NCBI RefSeq assembly: GCF_905147045.1
Contig: NC_065892.1
Location: 1,059,001 to 1,123,000 of the forward strand
Direction of reading: 5' to 3'
DNA length: 64,000 bases
DNA from: Nymphalis io
Lineage: Eukaryota > Arthropoda > Insecta > Lepidoptera > Nymphalidae
Each line of letters starts with the position of its first letter. Position 1 is the stretch's first letter. The notes below the pieces were generated by a model. The model made no database searches and was not told where the DNA came from. It saw only the letters and a program-made list of their open reading frames with translations. The translations under genes and the position numbers were made by a program. Positions 38,184 through 49,112 of the stretch are shown piece after piece.

Positions 38184-38312
38184 AGACCAGTGGTCTAGTG
38201 GTATCAGCCGAAGTTCAGGGGTTCAAATCATGCAAGACTATAAAGTTTCATGTTCTTAAATTGAGTTTATAATTCATTTTTGCTTATGATTGAATGTTTA
38301 ATTCATTCTTGC
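38184..38312 (+). mobile_element. tRNA-derived SINE, decayed (SINE-B-like)
   Basis: Box A-like GTGGTCTAGTGGTATCAG and box B GGGGTTCAAATCA, then TTGAGTTTATAATTCATTTT, comparable to the SINE-B segment TTTATAATTCATCTCG. Confidence 0.6.
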
Positions 38313-38944
38313 ATGTGTGCAAAATGAAATTAAAAAAGTGATTGTTGTCGCTTCCGTGCTTAAAATATATTTCGTTTTGGTTTTGTTATATTGTTAAAAA
38401 CAATTGCTTCATATATTTTACTCGTATAAATTAAGCTTCCGTTGATAAATGCGTCGAAATTGCGAGTCTGCAATTCTAAGGTATTATTTAGTTTTACATT
38501 GCGAAATGAGGCAAGTCCATTCCTACAATCTCAGTTTCAGAAGCGAGGAGATCTGAGCAATTTACATGAGTTGTTAGCGCTATGCATCCTTCCGTACGTC
38601 ACGGCCCAATTAATTTTATACGGAAACGGATATATGAGCGAGGCGCAAATGGGCTCATCACACGTACAATTCACTGTCTATCCATACGTAAGCGTTAGTC
38701 GAATAATATGTATTCGCATTCCTTGATTGCTATATGAATATAATATAAATATCTATTATAAACAAATGAATCTAGATTATTCGGAAAGAAACGGCGAAAT
38801 AAAAACGAATTGTGAAGGTAAACTTAAAAATTTTCGACTCTATAATATACAACCTTCCTGAGACAAAATAATCTTTTTTATTATAAAATTCCATAGATAT
38901 TTTTTTACCCAGGTCACATATTCTATCATTAAACAGCAATTAAC

Positions 38945-39065
38945 AGCAGAAAACTTAGCATTGTAACTACAGCAACAAGGGACATAACATCTTAATTACC
39001 AAGGTCGGTGGAGCATTGGTGATGTAAGAATGATTGATATTTCTACCCACGTCTGCCCATTTTAA
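38945..39065 (+). mobile_element. SINE-A fragment
   Basis: GTAACTACAGCAACAAGGGAC, ATAACATCTTAATTACCAAGG, GGTGGAGCATTGGTGATGTAAG. Only the central part is kept. Confidence 0.7.
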
Positions 39066-39364
39066 CTAAATTATAAAAAAAGTTAAATTATATCGCCTAA
39101 TATTAAGTTATGTTAGAAAAATCATGATAAGATAAGGCTTACGACGCAATACATACAATAAAAAAGCGTGAAGCTAGTTGATTTATACATCATATTAAGA
39201 TCAGATTACAACAAATTATTTTTTAAGTATGTTTCTATAAGTACATCTGGGTTTATAGACACTCATTAGTTATTTAACCGCTAAATTCATAACCAGCACG
39301 AGGGATCAATCATGTAGATGAATTATGTACCATGATTGGCGTAAATAAGAAAAAAATATAATTC

Positions 39365-39377
39365 TTACACTGAAAAT
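39365..39377. repeat. target-site duplication, left copy (SINE-B)
   Basis: TTACACTGAAAAT, repeated exactly at 39659-39671. Confidence 0.85.
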
Positions 39378-39378
39378 G

Positions 39379-39664
39379 AAGCCGAGATGGTCCAGTGGTA
39401 AGACGCGTGAATCTTAACCGATGATCGTGGGTACAAACCCGGGCAAGCACCACTGAATGTTCATGTGCTTAATGATTATAATTCATCTCGTGCTTAACGG
39501 TGAAGGAAAACATCGTGAGGAAATCTGCATGTGTCTAATTTCACTGAAATTCTGCTACATGTATATTTCACCAACCCGCATTGGGGCAGCGTGGTGAAAT
39601 AAGCTCCAAAAAAAGGTAGAGGAGGCCTTTAGCCCAGCAGTGGCACATTCACAGGCTGTTACAC
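39379..39664 (+). mobile_element. SINE-B, full length with target-site duplications
   Basis: Starts AGCCGAGATGGTCCAGTGG (box A TGGTCCAGTGG) with box B GGGTACAAACCC. The body runs GTGCTTAATGATTATAATTC, CGGTGAAGGAAAACATCGTG and CAACCCGCATTGGGGCAGCG, and the tail is GGAGGCCTTTAGCCCAGCAG and TGGCACATTCACAGGCTGTTAC. The 13-bp exact duplication at both ends and the well-kept sequence suggest a recent insertion. The anticodon-loop area (AATCTTAACC) points to a Lys-tRNA-like ancestor. Confidence 0.95.
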
Positions 39665-39671
39665 TGAAAAT
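39659..39671. repeat. target-site duplication, right copy (SINE-B)
   Basis: TTACACTGAAAAT, identical to the left copy. The first few bases may also belong to the SINE end (GCTGTTAC). Confidence 0.85.
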
Positions 39672-39730
39672 AGATGATGGGAACCAGGATACATATCTGC
39701 TATTTTATTATACAGACACAATATTACTTA

Positions 39731-39739
39731 TTATATATA

Positions 39740-39785
<46 letters not shown>

Positions 39786-39786
39786 T
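39731..39786. repeat. (AT)n microsatellite
   Basis: Nearly uninterrupted AT dinucleotides for about 50 bp. Confidence 0.97.
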
Positions 39787-39818
39787 AAACTAGTTACTGT
39801 ACACACAGTAACTAGTTT
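39787..39818. repeat. perfect 14-bp inverted repeat, 4-nt loop
   Basis: AAACTAGTTACTGT at 39787-39800 and its exact reverse complement at 39805-39818 flank ACAC. It directly borders the AT microsatellite. Confidence 0.95.
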
Positions 39819-39847
39819 TCACAAATCATATTAAATTACATTACAAA

Positions 39848-39950
39848 GTGATACTGGTGATAGAGCTTTGTGCAGGCTCGTCTGGGTGACCACTTACCAT
39901 CAGGTGACCTATATGCTCGTCTGCCTTCCTATTCTCTATAAGAAAAAAAC
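39848..39950 (+). mobile_element. SINE-A with large internal deletion
   Basis: GGTGATAGAGCTTTGTGCAGG and CTCGTCTGGG join directly to TGACCACTTACCATCAGGTG, CCTATATGCTCGTCTGCC and an A-rich tail. Both ends are well kept while about 180 bp in between are gone. Confidence 0.88.
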
Positions 39951-40635
39951 AAAGTTATGTTACAATAAAATTTATACATAAAAACAACAAATAAACTTTA
40001 TGATAAATAAATATAATATTGAAAATTGCTTAACAGGTATTTTATTAAATGTGTATGATTTTCTTTAATTTTTTTATTAAATGATTAATTTAACTTAAAC
40101 CAACAGCTTACTGCCGCGTAATCTATCGTTAACGAGATTATATTAAAAAAACTTGCTCTAACGTGTTATTTTTAATTTTTATTTTTAAATATAAAAGATT
40201 GTTTACGCAGATACAATATCGGGGGATCAAATGGTAACTGAAACTAAGGAAGAGCTTTCCACTGTTCAGACAACTATAATTTACTTAAGGACACTCACAT
40301 TGTATATATTCAATAGCGAATCTAGACATCACGATTCAGGAAGTTGACAGATTCAATTAACGCCATCTATCGCTAAAGAGTAGTATAATACACTACTATA
40401 CAATAATTGTGTGGTAAAATGTGTTACTATAGATATACAATGTACAATTTGTCAAATACAAATAAACAGTGAGTATGTTTATTAATTCAGCGCAGGCGAC
40501 GGAAGGGCATGGGGTCGGCCATTAGCTGCATTATGCAATAGCAATGCGCTCTGCATGCGAATATGACTGATTGAAGACAATGTCTTGATGTACGTTATGA
40601 CGGATAACGGTTTGTAACTTTGGTTTTTGTTCGTT

Positions 40636-40705
40636 TGCACTTTTTTTTTCATAGAATAGGAAGGCGGACGAGCATATGGGCCACCTGATGTCACCAGCCC
40701 ATTTA
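40636..40705 (-). mobile_element. SINE-A 3'-end fragment
   Basis: T run, AGAATAGGAAGGCGGACG, AGCATATGGGCCACCTGATG, then non-SINE sequence. 5'-truncated. Confidence 0.85.
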
Positions 40706-40809
40706 TACAATTAAAACTTTAAACATGCATAAGGGTAAATATTATATAAAGAAGAAAGAGATGAGAAATGAGCTTTTGCCAATTTATAATATATACATTA
40801 TTTAGTATA

Positions 40810-40880
40810 TAAAACTTTCAGGTTTCCTCGCCATGTTTTCCTTCACCGCTAAGCGCGAGATGAATTATTAATAAATTTAA
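40810..40880 (-). mobile_element. SINE-B fragment
   Basis: CAGGTTTCCTCGCCATGTTT, CCTTCACCGCTAAGCGCGAG, ATGAATTATTAATAAA. Confidence 0.65.
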
Positions 40881-42765
40881 GCATATCGAACTCATTGGTT
40901 AACATCCACGTGTCCTACTTACGAACTAAAAATACTTGGTGGTTTTTTACTCGTCGTAGTTACCATCATGTGGCCGACTTGCAAGTTTAACAGTTTTGTC
41001 GTGAAAAACCAACATAACATTTTCCTCGTTTATAATATATTAAGATGTATTTCTCATCAGCGGCGCCTAGAACCGAATCGAATGTTTATCCCCAGATCGC
41101 CTCTGCTACTTTTAAAACATAATAAGAAATATACACCTGTTGTATCTCACTCGACGTAAGCGGCACTTGTAAATCACTGGTTGCTTATAGAAACTGATTT
41201 TATTTTAGAAAGCAAACTTTAAACGCAATAACACTACAACTTATGGAATCGGGTATATTTTTATTTTTGTATCTGAAACTTTTTAAAGAGAAATGGTCGT
41301 AGGCCCAAGTGTCATAACCGAGAGAAAGGAAAAAAATCATTTTTAAAATGCACGCTAATAACGCACGAGAAATAATATACACATGTCAAAAACCGTACTT
41401 AAAATCATTTTTTCGAAAACCAACTTCAACTTCCGAATGAACGCTTCAAATAAAAACCATAACCAATACCAATTAAATTAATATGAGACCACTATGGGAT
41501 AGTAATCTGAACTAATCGCATATATATATGTCACCTAAAAGTAATAAAACATTTCTTAACTCTATAATAAATATATAATAATCGCGTTAATTCGTTTTAT
41601 TTGTAGCATATTAATATTACACTAAATTAATAGCACCATCTACGAATAATAATTCAAAAGGATCATCGTAATATTTTGATATTAAAAAAACCATTAGAAA
41701 ATATTTGAACGAACACACAAAACAAATTACGTCGGGTAAGCGGTAAGACGTATTCCTGCTGGCGGTGGGAAGCGCTTGACGCGGGATTACTATGATTGAG
41801 TTATAAAAACATTTGTGTTTTTTACATGTTAAAGAAATACCGTCACCGCCACACCGTAATTATATACGAACTGAGAATTATAGGGCGACATAATTATACT
41901 AACGAATTGTTATTTTATCGCAAACGAAACGAAACGTAATCGCCATTTATCATTGATGTGTAAAAATCTTAGCACGGTACACGATATGGGCAAACTGAGA
42001 CTTCGAGTAAGCGTAAGATTTCGAACGTCAGATCCTTTTTTTTATATTATATACAATCGAGTTGCAGTTCTGTCGAAGTTGGCTTGGAATAGATTCGGCA
42101 ACGTATCGTCGCCTTAATGACTTAAAAGTAGAATTGGGCCCCGGTACAACGTAAGTGCTACCCACTTATTACACGACGTAATATATTATATATAATTATG
42201 AAAGTACCATTTATTTTACATAGATTTTTAAGTTAATTTTTATTAGTATTCAGTCAATTGTAATGTCATTTTTAAGTTTAAAAGAAAAAACAAAGTCAAA
42301 AGAAAAAATAATAATAATAAGTTTATTATTAAAGGTTCTAATTATTATATTATTGATGAAATATTAATTTTCAAACTTTTAAGTAGTTCCTGAGATTAAC
42401 GCGTTCAACATTATAAACTTACCAACTGTATTCTTTAAATACTACTATTAAAAAAAGTATAATTACATAAATGAAAGTATACAGTTATAGTTCGTTTTAC
42501 ACAACATTTTGAAATTGATCTTTTATATAATATTATTAATACATTCATTTCATTTGCTTTAACGATCTCTTAAATGTTTACAAAGTTGCGCATAGTTTAA
42601 CGCCAGCTTCCTTTCCAGATATTATATTAAAAGCATTAAAATTTAATTTGCTTACTCACGAAAACCTTAGGCTTTTGTTGGTTGAAAACTTTGAAATAGA
42701 ATAACTATGATCGTCTTTGTTCGTTTACGATAGAAAATATATAAATAAAATCACCTAGCATCATC
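40881..42765. other. AT-rich spacer
   Basis: No gene, RNA or clear repeat recognised. A CpG-containing patch around 41730-41790 is noted without a call. Confidence 0.5.
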
Positions 42766-42842
42766 ATCATCTCAGCCGGAAAACGTCCACTGCTGGACAA
42801 AGGCCTACCCCAAGGATTTCCACGATAGCCGGTGTTGTGGTC
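42766..42842 (-). mobile_element. RTE LINE 3'-end fragment
   Basis: ATCATCATCATC tail, then AACGTCCACTGCTGGACAAAG, GCCTACCCCAAGGATTTCC. Confidence 0.8.
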
Positions 42843-44209
42843 CATTTTATAAATAACTTATATTTGTTTTTTATAATAGTCTATAGTTTTTTTTTTAACG
42901 AACGATAACTGCATTCCTTGGCACTTTTATCTATAAGTGACATTGAGTAATTATAGACAAGTACATTTACGAGTTAAAAAACCTAACTTTTTAAAGGCAA
43001 CGTTTATTAAATTCATACACAAAAACAAAAATTAACTCACAAAATTGTTTTTTCTTCATCACTGAGAGTGTGTGGAAAGTTTAAGCTCAATCTATTCGGT
43101 GGAACTGGTTTTAAATTATTGCTCGAGTTAACTGTTTGAATGTAATTTATACTAATGTTATTTTTTTAAGCGAATAGCTGAATTTCATGCCAGTTTTTAA
43201 TAAAATCCACATTCCAAGCCGGTGGTAACGCTTGACGAAACAAAAGTACTTGCGAGATCTATTTGAATAAAACATTTTAAATGAGTGAATGATTGATTGA
43301 GAAACATAAAATTACATGTTAATTTATCATCAGTTATAAAATATTAAATCAAAGCCTTAAAAAATAATCGAAATTCGACCATAATCTTTATTGCAAATTT
43401 TAGGTAAATATAATAAGCGAATTTGATGTTTCGAAAATGTTTTCTTCTAATATGTTCTTGATAAAGCTCGTCAATAGCTACCAAACAAAAAAAAAACAAA
43501 ATGGATTGATTAACTGGACTAACTAAGGAGAAAAAGTAAACGTTCTACGTTTACCTATTTAAAATATATAGATAATTATTATTAGCTTTATCGTATCCCA
43601 AAATAAAAACTACTAATAATTGTCATTGTAAAAAATATGTCAGGCCATCACAATTGATTCTCGTGGCTCCTGAACATAATAGATCATAAAGGGAAGCCTT
43701 TTATTAACCATCATTCCCTTACCTTTATTCACGCACGGGATCACTCTTGCAAAATGCAATTTACAATAAATTATCGAGATATTAATAAGTAGGAAGGTTA
43801 AGGGTTGAAAATAATGGCAGGACCATTCATCGTCAGATAAATTGCGAGGAGACACACTGTATTGAGATTACGTGCTTCAATATCCGGAATGAGCCGTCCC
43901 GGTGGTTCGTCGGACGATAAATCGCTCGACTGCTCGACAAGCGAATCGGGCAACGTAAATTAGTGCGTGAAAAAAACTTTCAGACACATTTCGTGACGTC
44001 GTGAACGTTTCCTCGTAAAATTTCAACAGTTATCGCGATGAGGAAATTGCAGTAATTCGCTTACCTAATGCTGGTCGCATTAACGGATTTGCGAAGGAAA
44101 CATTGTGTAATACTTTCATGAAAGCCATTATTATTGTTACTAAAGTTAAAAGTTCAATAAGTTGTTTTTTTTATAAATGAATTCCAATTTCAAATTACAA
44201 TTAATATTT
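42843..44209. other. spacer, no gene recognised
   Basis: A moderately GC-richer patch at about 43860-44060 might be conserved regulatory DNA; nothing specific is visible. Confidence 0.5.
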
Positions 44210-44420
44210 TTGTGTTTCAGTTTAAAGAGTGAGCGGGTCAGTGTAACTACAGGCACAAGGGATATTACACTAAAGATTCTAAGGTGGTGGTGCATTGACG
44301 ATGTGAGGGATGGTCAATATTTAATGGTTAATCTTACAGTGCCAATACCAATGTGGTTGTGACCACTTAGCATTAGGTGGCCAGTTTGCCAGTCTGCCTA
44401 CATGTTTCAAATAAAACAAA
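44210..44420 (+). mobile_element. SINE-A, 5'-truncated, decayed
   Basis: GTTTAAAGAGTGAGCGGGTC, ACAGGCACAAGGGATATTAC, GTTGTGACCACTTAGCATTAG, GTGGCCAGTTTGCCAGTCTGCC. Confidence 0.82.
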
Positions 44421-45211
44421 ACACAACATGGTTTTATTGTAACATGACATAATATATTTATATTACGTCACATTGCAGCTTCACATCAAGAGACTATAAT
44501 AATCATCCCGATCAACTAACCTTGCAAACAATGTTGAGCTGAAGGATCAAATTAACATTCATTCCTCAGTCGATTTAACAGATTAACGCCAATCTCGCTA
44601 ACGCAGGTATTCGACGAACGCGACCGAACTGCAAAACTAGGGTACAGGCCTTAACAGTTAATCCTTACCAAACTATCATACCATATAAATTTATTTAACG
44701 AATACATCTTTACCGACATCGATCGTTAATGGAGATGTAAAATTCGACCCTATTGCAGGACAATTCCATGGAAGTTAAGATATATTGTGTTGGGAGAGTT
44801 CGAAAACTTAAGCTGTTTGGCTCATTACCAACTTGTCTCAAATCTTTGCTCGAAGATCGCAAACTGTCCCTCTTTGATCTTCAAGCGACTAATTAATTGG
44901 GACAAGATAGATTAACCAAAAATATTGACTAGATTTAATGCTTAAATTAACTCGATATTTAAGACTATAATATTTTTTTTATCCTCTTTTAATGTATATT
45001 TGATATGTTTTCATAAAGGATACTCATAAAACCTCGTGAATAATTTCGGTCAAGACCTCCATTTTCAAGGACAAGTATAAGTAATAATGAGAATGTATCG
45101 CACTTGATAAAAACAACCAATCAGGATAGATCAACCATGCAGTGAAAGCACACATTTATTGTGTGAATTAACGAAGCATATCTCATACATAAAATTATGA
45201 TTCTGATTATC
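44421..45211. other. non-coding spacer
   Basis: Nothing recognised. Confidence 0.5.
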
Positions 45212-45546
45212 TCTTTCTGATCGATTTCGCCTAGGGCGGCCATTCTTAAGGGAGACTAGCCAACTACGCTGACATACTAATGCTCAAGTATGCGCAAATA
45301 AAATTGCACTATCCATTCCATCATTCTCACCGTCCGATGGGACGATAAATCTGACAAACGAAAAGTGTTCAGGAGCAACGACTTTACGTTCTTTCCGAGC
45401 CGCAAAGTGTAAACACTCCGAACTCGGGGCTGCTGTCGAAAATTTCAATAATAGCACAATGATTTTCGTTGATCGGACCCGTGATTTGAACCCAGGACTT
45501 CGGGTCTGCAACCTCATAAGCTCGCTACTAAGCCAACTAATATACA
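45212..45546 (-). mobile_element. SINE-C, full length, diverged
   Basis: On the minus strand: GTTGGCTTAGTAGCGAGC head, box B GGGTTCAAATCACGG, then GTTTACACTTTGCGGCTCGG, AGTCGTTGCTCCTGAACAC, CGTCCCATCGGACGGTGAG and GGCCGCCCTAGGCGAAATCG. The same block order as 17404 and 47435, with many substitutions, so it is an older copy. Confidence 0.85.
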
Positions 45547-46370
45547 TATCAGATATACGAGTATTGTCTTCAGAAAGCAATTATTTTCGTCTAACTATTT
45601 TTATTCTAACAATCGAACATTATATACTCGTACAAATATAACGAAACTAGGTCAACGAATATTCAATTCCAAATTAGTATAATCAAGTAACTTAAACATA
45701 TGAATTGATTGTGATTTAATTTCACAACGGTCATATAAGTAATATATATATTGGTCTCGCTCTTTGTTGCGGTCTAGGTGTGTTTGTTTTATAATCAAGG
45801 AACAATAATTGCTAATACTATGTAACCCATTTTATCTTTTGCATCCTGCAATAATGGTATTTAACGATAACGGAGTTGTCTTTTTTAGGTATTTAATTTT
45901 GATGAATCTGAGACGGATGTTTGCGGATCAGAATCAACATGACACTCAAATAAACGTCACGAATTATCGGACGTATGAATAACCGAAAACAAATAAATAT
46001 TTTATACATATATGTATATATAATAGGTATATTGTTATCACAACAATTGATTAATGACATTAAAAATTAAAAAAAACAGTACGGTCCTGAATTAATGAAA
46101 GATTGAATTATTACAACTTTAATGGAATATAAAAATACATTTTACTTTGGTATTTAGGTTTGGTTTTATTTTTCTCTAATTAGAACATTACAAAGGTATT
46201 CATTTACAAGAGATAATATGTATCGAAGGACAGTGTGCAACATGGGAAGACAGGTTTTCTAGTTTATTCACACATTGTACAACATACTTTTAGGCATTTC
46301 CAGCGTGGAATTCAGTTTGAGATGAAAATCTGTCAAAACCACTATTTTAAAATATATTAAATCACTACCA

Positions 46371-46573
46371 AGCCGAGATGGCCCAGTGGTAAAAACGCGT
46401 GAATCTTAACCGATGACCGTGGGTTTAAACTCGGGCAAGCACCACTGAATTTTCATGTGCTTAATTTGTGATTTTAATTCATTTCGTGCTTTACGGTGAA
46501 GGAAAACGTCGTGAGGAAACCTGCATGTGTCTAAATTCACTGAAATTCTACCACATGTGTATTCCACCAACCT
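46371..46573 (+). mobile_element. SINE-B, 3'-truncated
   Basis: AAGCCGAGATGGCCCAGTGG head with canonical box A, box B variant GGGTTTAAACTCGG, body through CACATGTGTATTCCACCAACC; the tail is missing. Confidence 0.9.
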
Positions 46574-47114
46574 CTCAAATCGGAACTCAAATAGTTTCAA
46601 AATAAAATATACTTTTTTACTTAAAATAGATTTACCAATAAAGTCCATTCTGCTTTTAATTATTTGAAATTAATACAAATTTGAACCGACAAACGCGTAT
46701 CAAAATCAGACGTGTTTTCGATTATATTTCGAAGCAACTGAATTAAAATATTTATAGTGATACATAGTTGTATTATTATTCAAACACAATGAATATTAAA
46801 TAATAAGAGATTAAATAAATGACTTTGTCACTACAAAATAAATTGAAATTCCGATATTTTGTAATTTTGATGTATCCAAGAGACATTGAATGAGAGTGTT
46901 ACGTAATGCACAATAGCGTTTTATTTGATCAGAGTTAAGGGAACCTAGAAGGAAATTGTGCTGTACTTGGCGCTTTCTCCAAAGTGATTGAGTTTCTTTG
47001 CTGTGTACTGTTGATCAGAATGGAACACTACTAGGTAAGGGAAATTGTACCGCTACACAGCAATACAATTTTTAGAAGGTTCAGTAAAGTAACATCCTAT
47101 GTATATCTCATTGA

Positions 47115-47170
47115 AGGGCTAAGATCTCTCGAGAAGGTTTTGAAGCTGATTCCACAAAGCTGCTTCGTTG
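47115..47170 (-). mobile_element. SINE-B tail fragment
   Basis: GGGCTAAGATCTCTCGAGAAGG, TTTTGAAGCTGATTCCACAAAG, CTGCTTCG. Confidence 0.55.
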
Positions 47171-47184
47171 CTTTTTGAAGAGTT

Positions 47185-47290
47185 CTAAGCGAGTATAATT
47201 ACATACACGTGACATGACATCTTAGCTACCATGTCCACGGTGACCATCAAGCAACACATTATTGCCCGTCTGCCTGTCTATATTAAACAG
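47185..47290 (+). mobile_element. SINE-A fragment
   Basis: TAATTACATACACGTGACATG, ACATCTTAGCTACCATG, CCATCAAGCAAC, GCCCGTCTGCCTGTCTAT. Confidence 0.55.
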
Positions 47291-47420
47291 AAAGTACATA
47301 TAATATGCAATCATCCTTCCCTGAATTCAAAATTTTCAGCTTACATAATTGAATATCATATGCGCCCGTGGCATCAATTTTAATATTTATGCCGATTTTA
47401 CACGGTTCTGTATGAAATAG

Positions 47421-47434
47421 TTTAAAACAGTTTT
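47421..47434. repeat. target-site duplication, left copy (SINE-C)
   Basis: TTTAAAACAGTTTT, matched at 13 of 14 positions by TTTAAAACACTTTT at 47812-47825. Confidence 0.75.
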
Positions 47435-47811
47435 ACTGCCTCGTTGGTCTAGGATCTTGATGTAAGGCCGCAGATCCGGAGGTCCTGGGTTCAATTCCCA
47501 GGTCGGGCCAATAAAAAGTTTGGTTTTCCTGTCAGAAAAAATCACAATAGCAACCCGGAGTCTAAAAGTTGGAAGTGTGTACACTCCCGTGCTTCGTAAA
47601 TCACGTAAAGGCGTTGGTCCTGCGCCTGAGCTCTTTCCGGTCCTGTCCGATTACCGTCCCATTGGATTATGAGAGCTAGGGAAGAGGGAGTGCACCTGTG
47701 TTTGCGCACACACTTGTGCACTATAATATCTTCTGCAAATTTGGCTAATCTCTCTTGAGATTGGCCGGCGTGGCCGAAATCGGTCTGGAGGACATTATTA
47801 TTATTATATAC
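47435..47811 (+). mobile_element. SINE-C, full length with target-site duplications
   Basis: ACTGCCTCGTTGGTCTAGGA head with box A lacking the usual GTGG, box B GGGTTCAATTCCCAGG, complete body, GGAGGACATT and an ATT-repeat tail. A 14-bp near-exact duplication flanks the element. Together with 17404 it defines the family ends: the 5' end ACTGCC and a 3' (ATT)n tail. Confidence 0.93.
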
Positions 47812-47825
47812 TTTAAAACACTTTT
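47812..47825. repeat. target-site duplication, right copy (SINE-C)
   Basis: TTTAAAACACTTTT, one mismatch from the left copy. Confidence 0.75.
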
Positions 47826-48255
47826 GGTAATAGGCATTTTCCATCACCTGCATAACTTTGTCTCACAACGCTCGTAAAACCAACTACGAATTAATTTTTT
47901 ATAGTGCTCCGCACCTATTGTCAACCCCACATGTTTGTACAGCGCCAGGTTGTAAATATGTGTTAAAAAAATTTTCCATATCAAAAACACATTTAACGTA
48001 GTACGCAAATTTCAAAAATATAAACGTTGAAATGTAAAATTTTAAAAATCAAGCTTTGACAATTATTTTTTCGTAAAATGTTATTTTCGTTATTTTAGGT
48101 ATCATGTTATCGTGTTGAATTTTATAGGAATTTTCTTAAGAAACTAAAGATTTTTTTTTATAAATTTGTATATATAATATATGAAAAGAAAAATAGAAAA
48201 TTGAGAGCTGAAGATCGAGTTAAGTGGCATGCCATTAGACTTGTCGGAGAACTTG

Positions 48256-48312
48256 TCAGAATTGTCGTCCACTGCTGGACATAGGAGGCCTAAGGGATGA
48301 TGGTGATGATTA
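48256..48312 (-). mobile_element. RTE LINE 3'-end scrap
   Basis: TGTCGTCCACTGCTGGACATAGGAGGCC plus GATGATGGTGATGATTATGA. Confidence 0.65.
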
Positions 48313-48362
48313 TGACGAAAGAAAAATACATCTTTATAATAAACTGAAATACTATAATGCAT

Positions 48363-49004
48363 ATATATACATCGTAAAAACTAAATGGTTATTTGAAAAG
48401 GTTTAAGCCTATTGTATAATAATATAGCAGAGTCTGCGTAAAATGTTTGCGCTTACAGTAATTAAATATGTCGTTTACGAAATCATCTGACCGGCAATTA
48501 ACGATTCTGAAGAATATCTGCATAATGTTCACGACGGGTTCGTTACGCACGTCATATTCTATTACCTAAACAAACAATTGGTTGGCGAAGATAAGTATAC
48601 TATATTGGGGTTAATACAAATAACTTATTGTTTAAATATTTATTTAACATTATATAATGACATATTAATTGAATAATAGAATATAATCGTTAAGCTTTAA
48701 GTATCATAAGACCCGCTTATAAATTTTCATTTAAGGTTGAAAACCAATTCACCACCAAAGGAGTATTGGTCAGACTGGCTCCCTCCGTAAGTCTACCAAA
48801 GTGCTAACACTCGCTTTGATGGCTTGATTTTATTTGTATGAATTAGAAATTAAATATCGATAATAATATTATAACTCTTGTCAAAAAATCAACCGTTTTG
48901 CTTTTAACTCAGTGTGACAAACTATTTTACATTATTGTATCCATGATTGTTATATATATGAATGTATAAAAATATATAATACCATTGTACGTACGGATAG
49001 CATA
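48363..49004. other. AT-rich spacer
   Basis: Nothing recognised. Confidence 0.5.
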
Positions 49005-49112
49005 GGGTAGATTCATAGGGGGGGGGGGGGGTATCATCTATTCATCAGTAACCTACCGGTAACTACTACTGTCATTGACTTTGTATTGCTTTTCCGGTTT
49101 GACAAGTAAGTC
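49005..49112 (+). mobile_element. SINE-A fragment containing a G14 run
   Basis: TATCATCTATTCATCAGTAACCTACCGG and GTATTGCTTTTCCGGTTTGAC (in parts) follow the SINE-A order. The place of the usual GTCTGGGTAGGTACC is taken by 14 consecutive G at 49018-49031. Confidence 0.6.

Noticed and set aside
45885..45905. Plus-strand TCTTTTTTAG|GTATTT, and a similar one at about 48090
   Set aside because: Good acceptors but GTATTT and GTATCA are poor donors; random AT-rich DNA yields these often.
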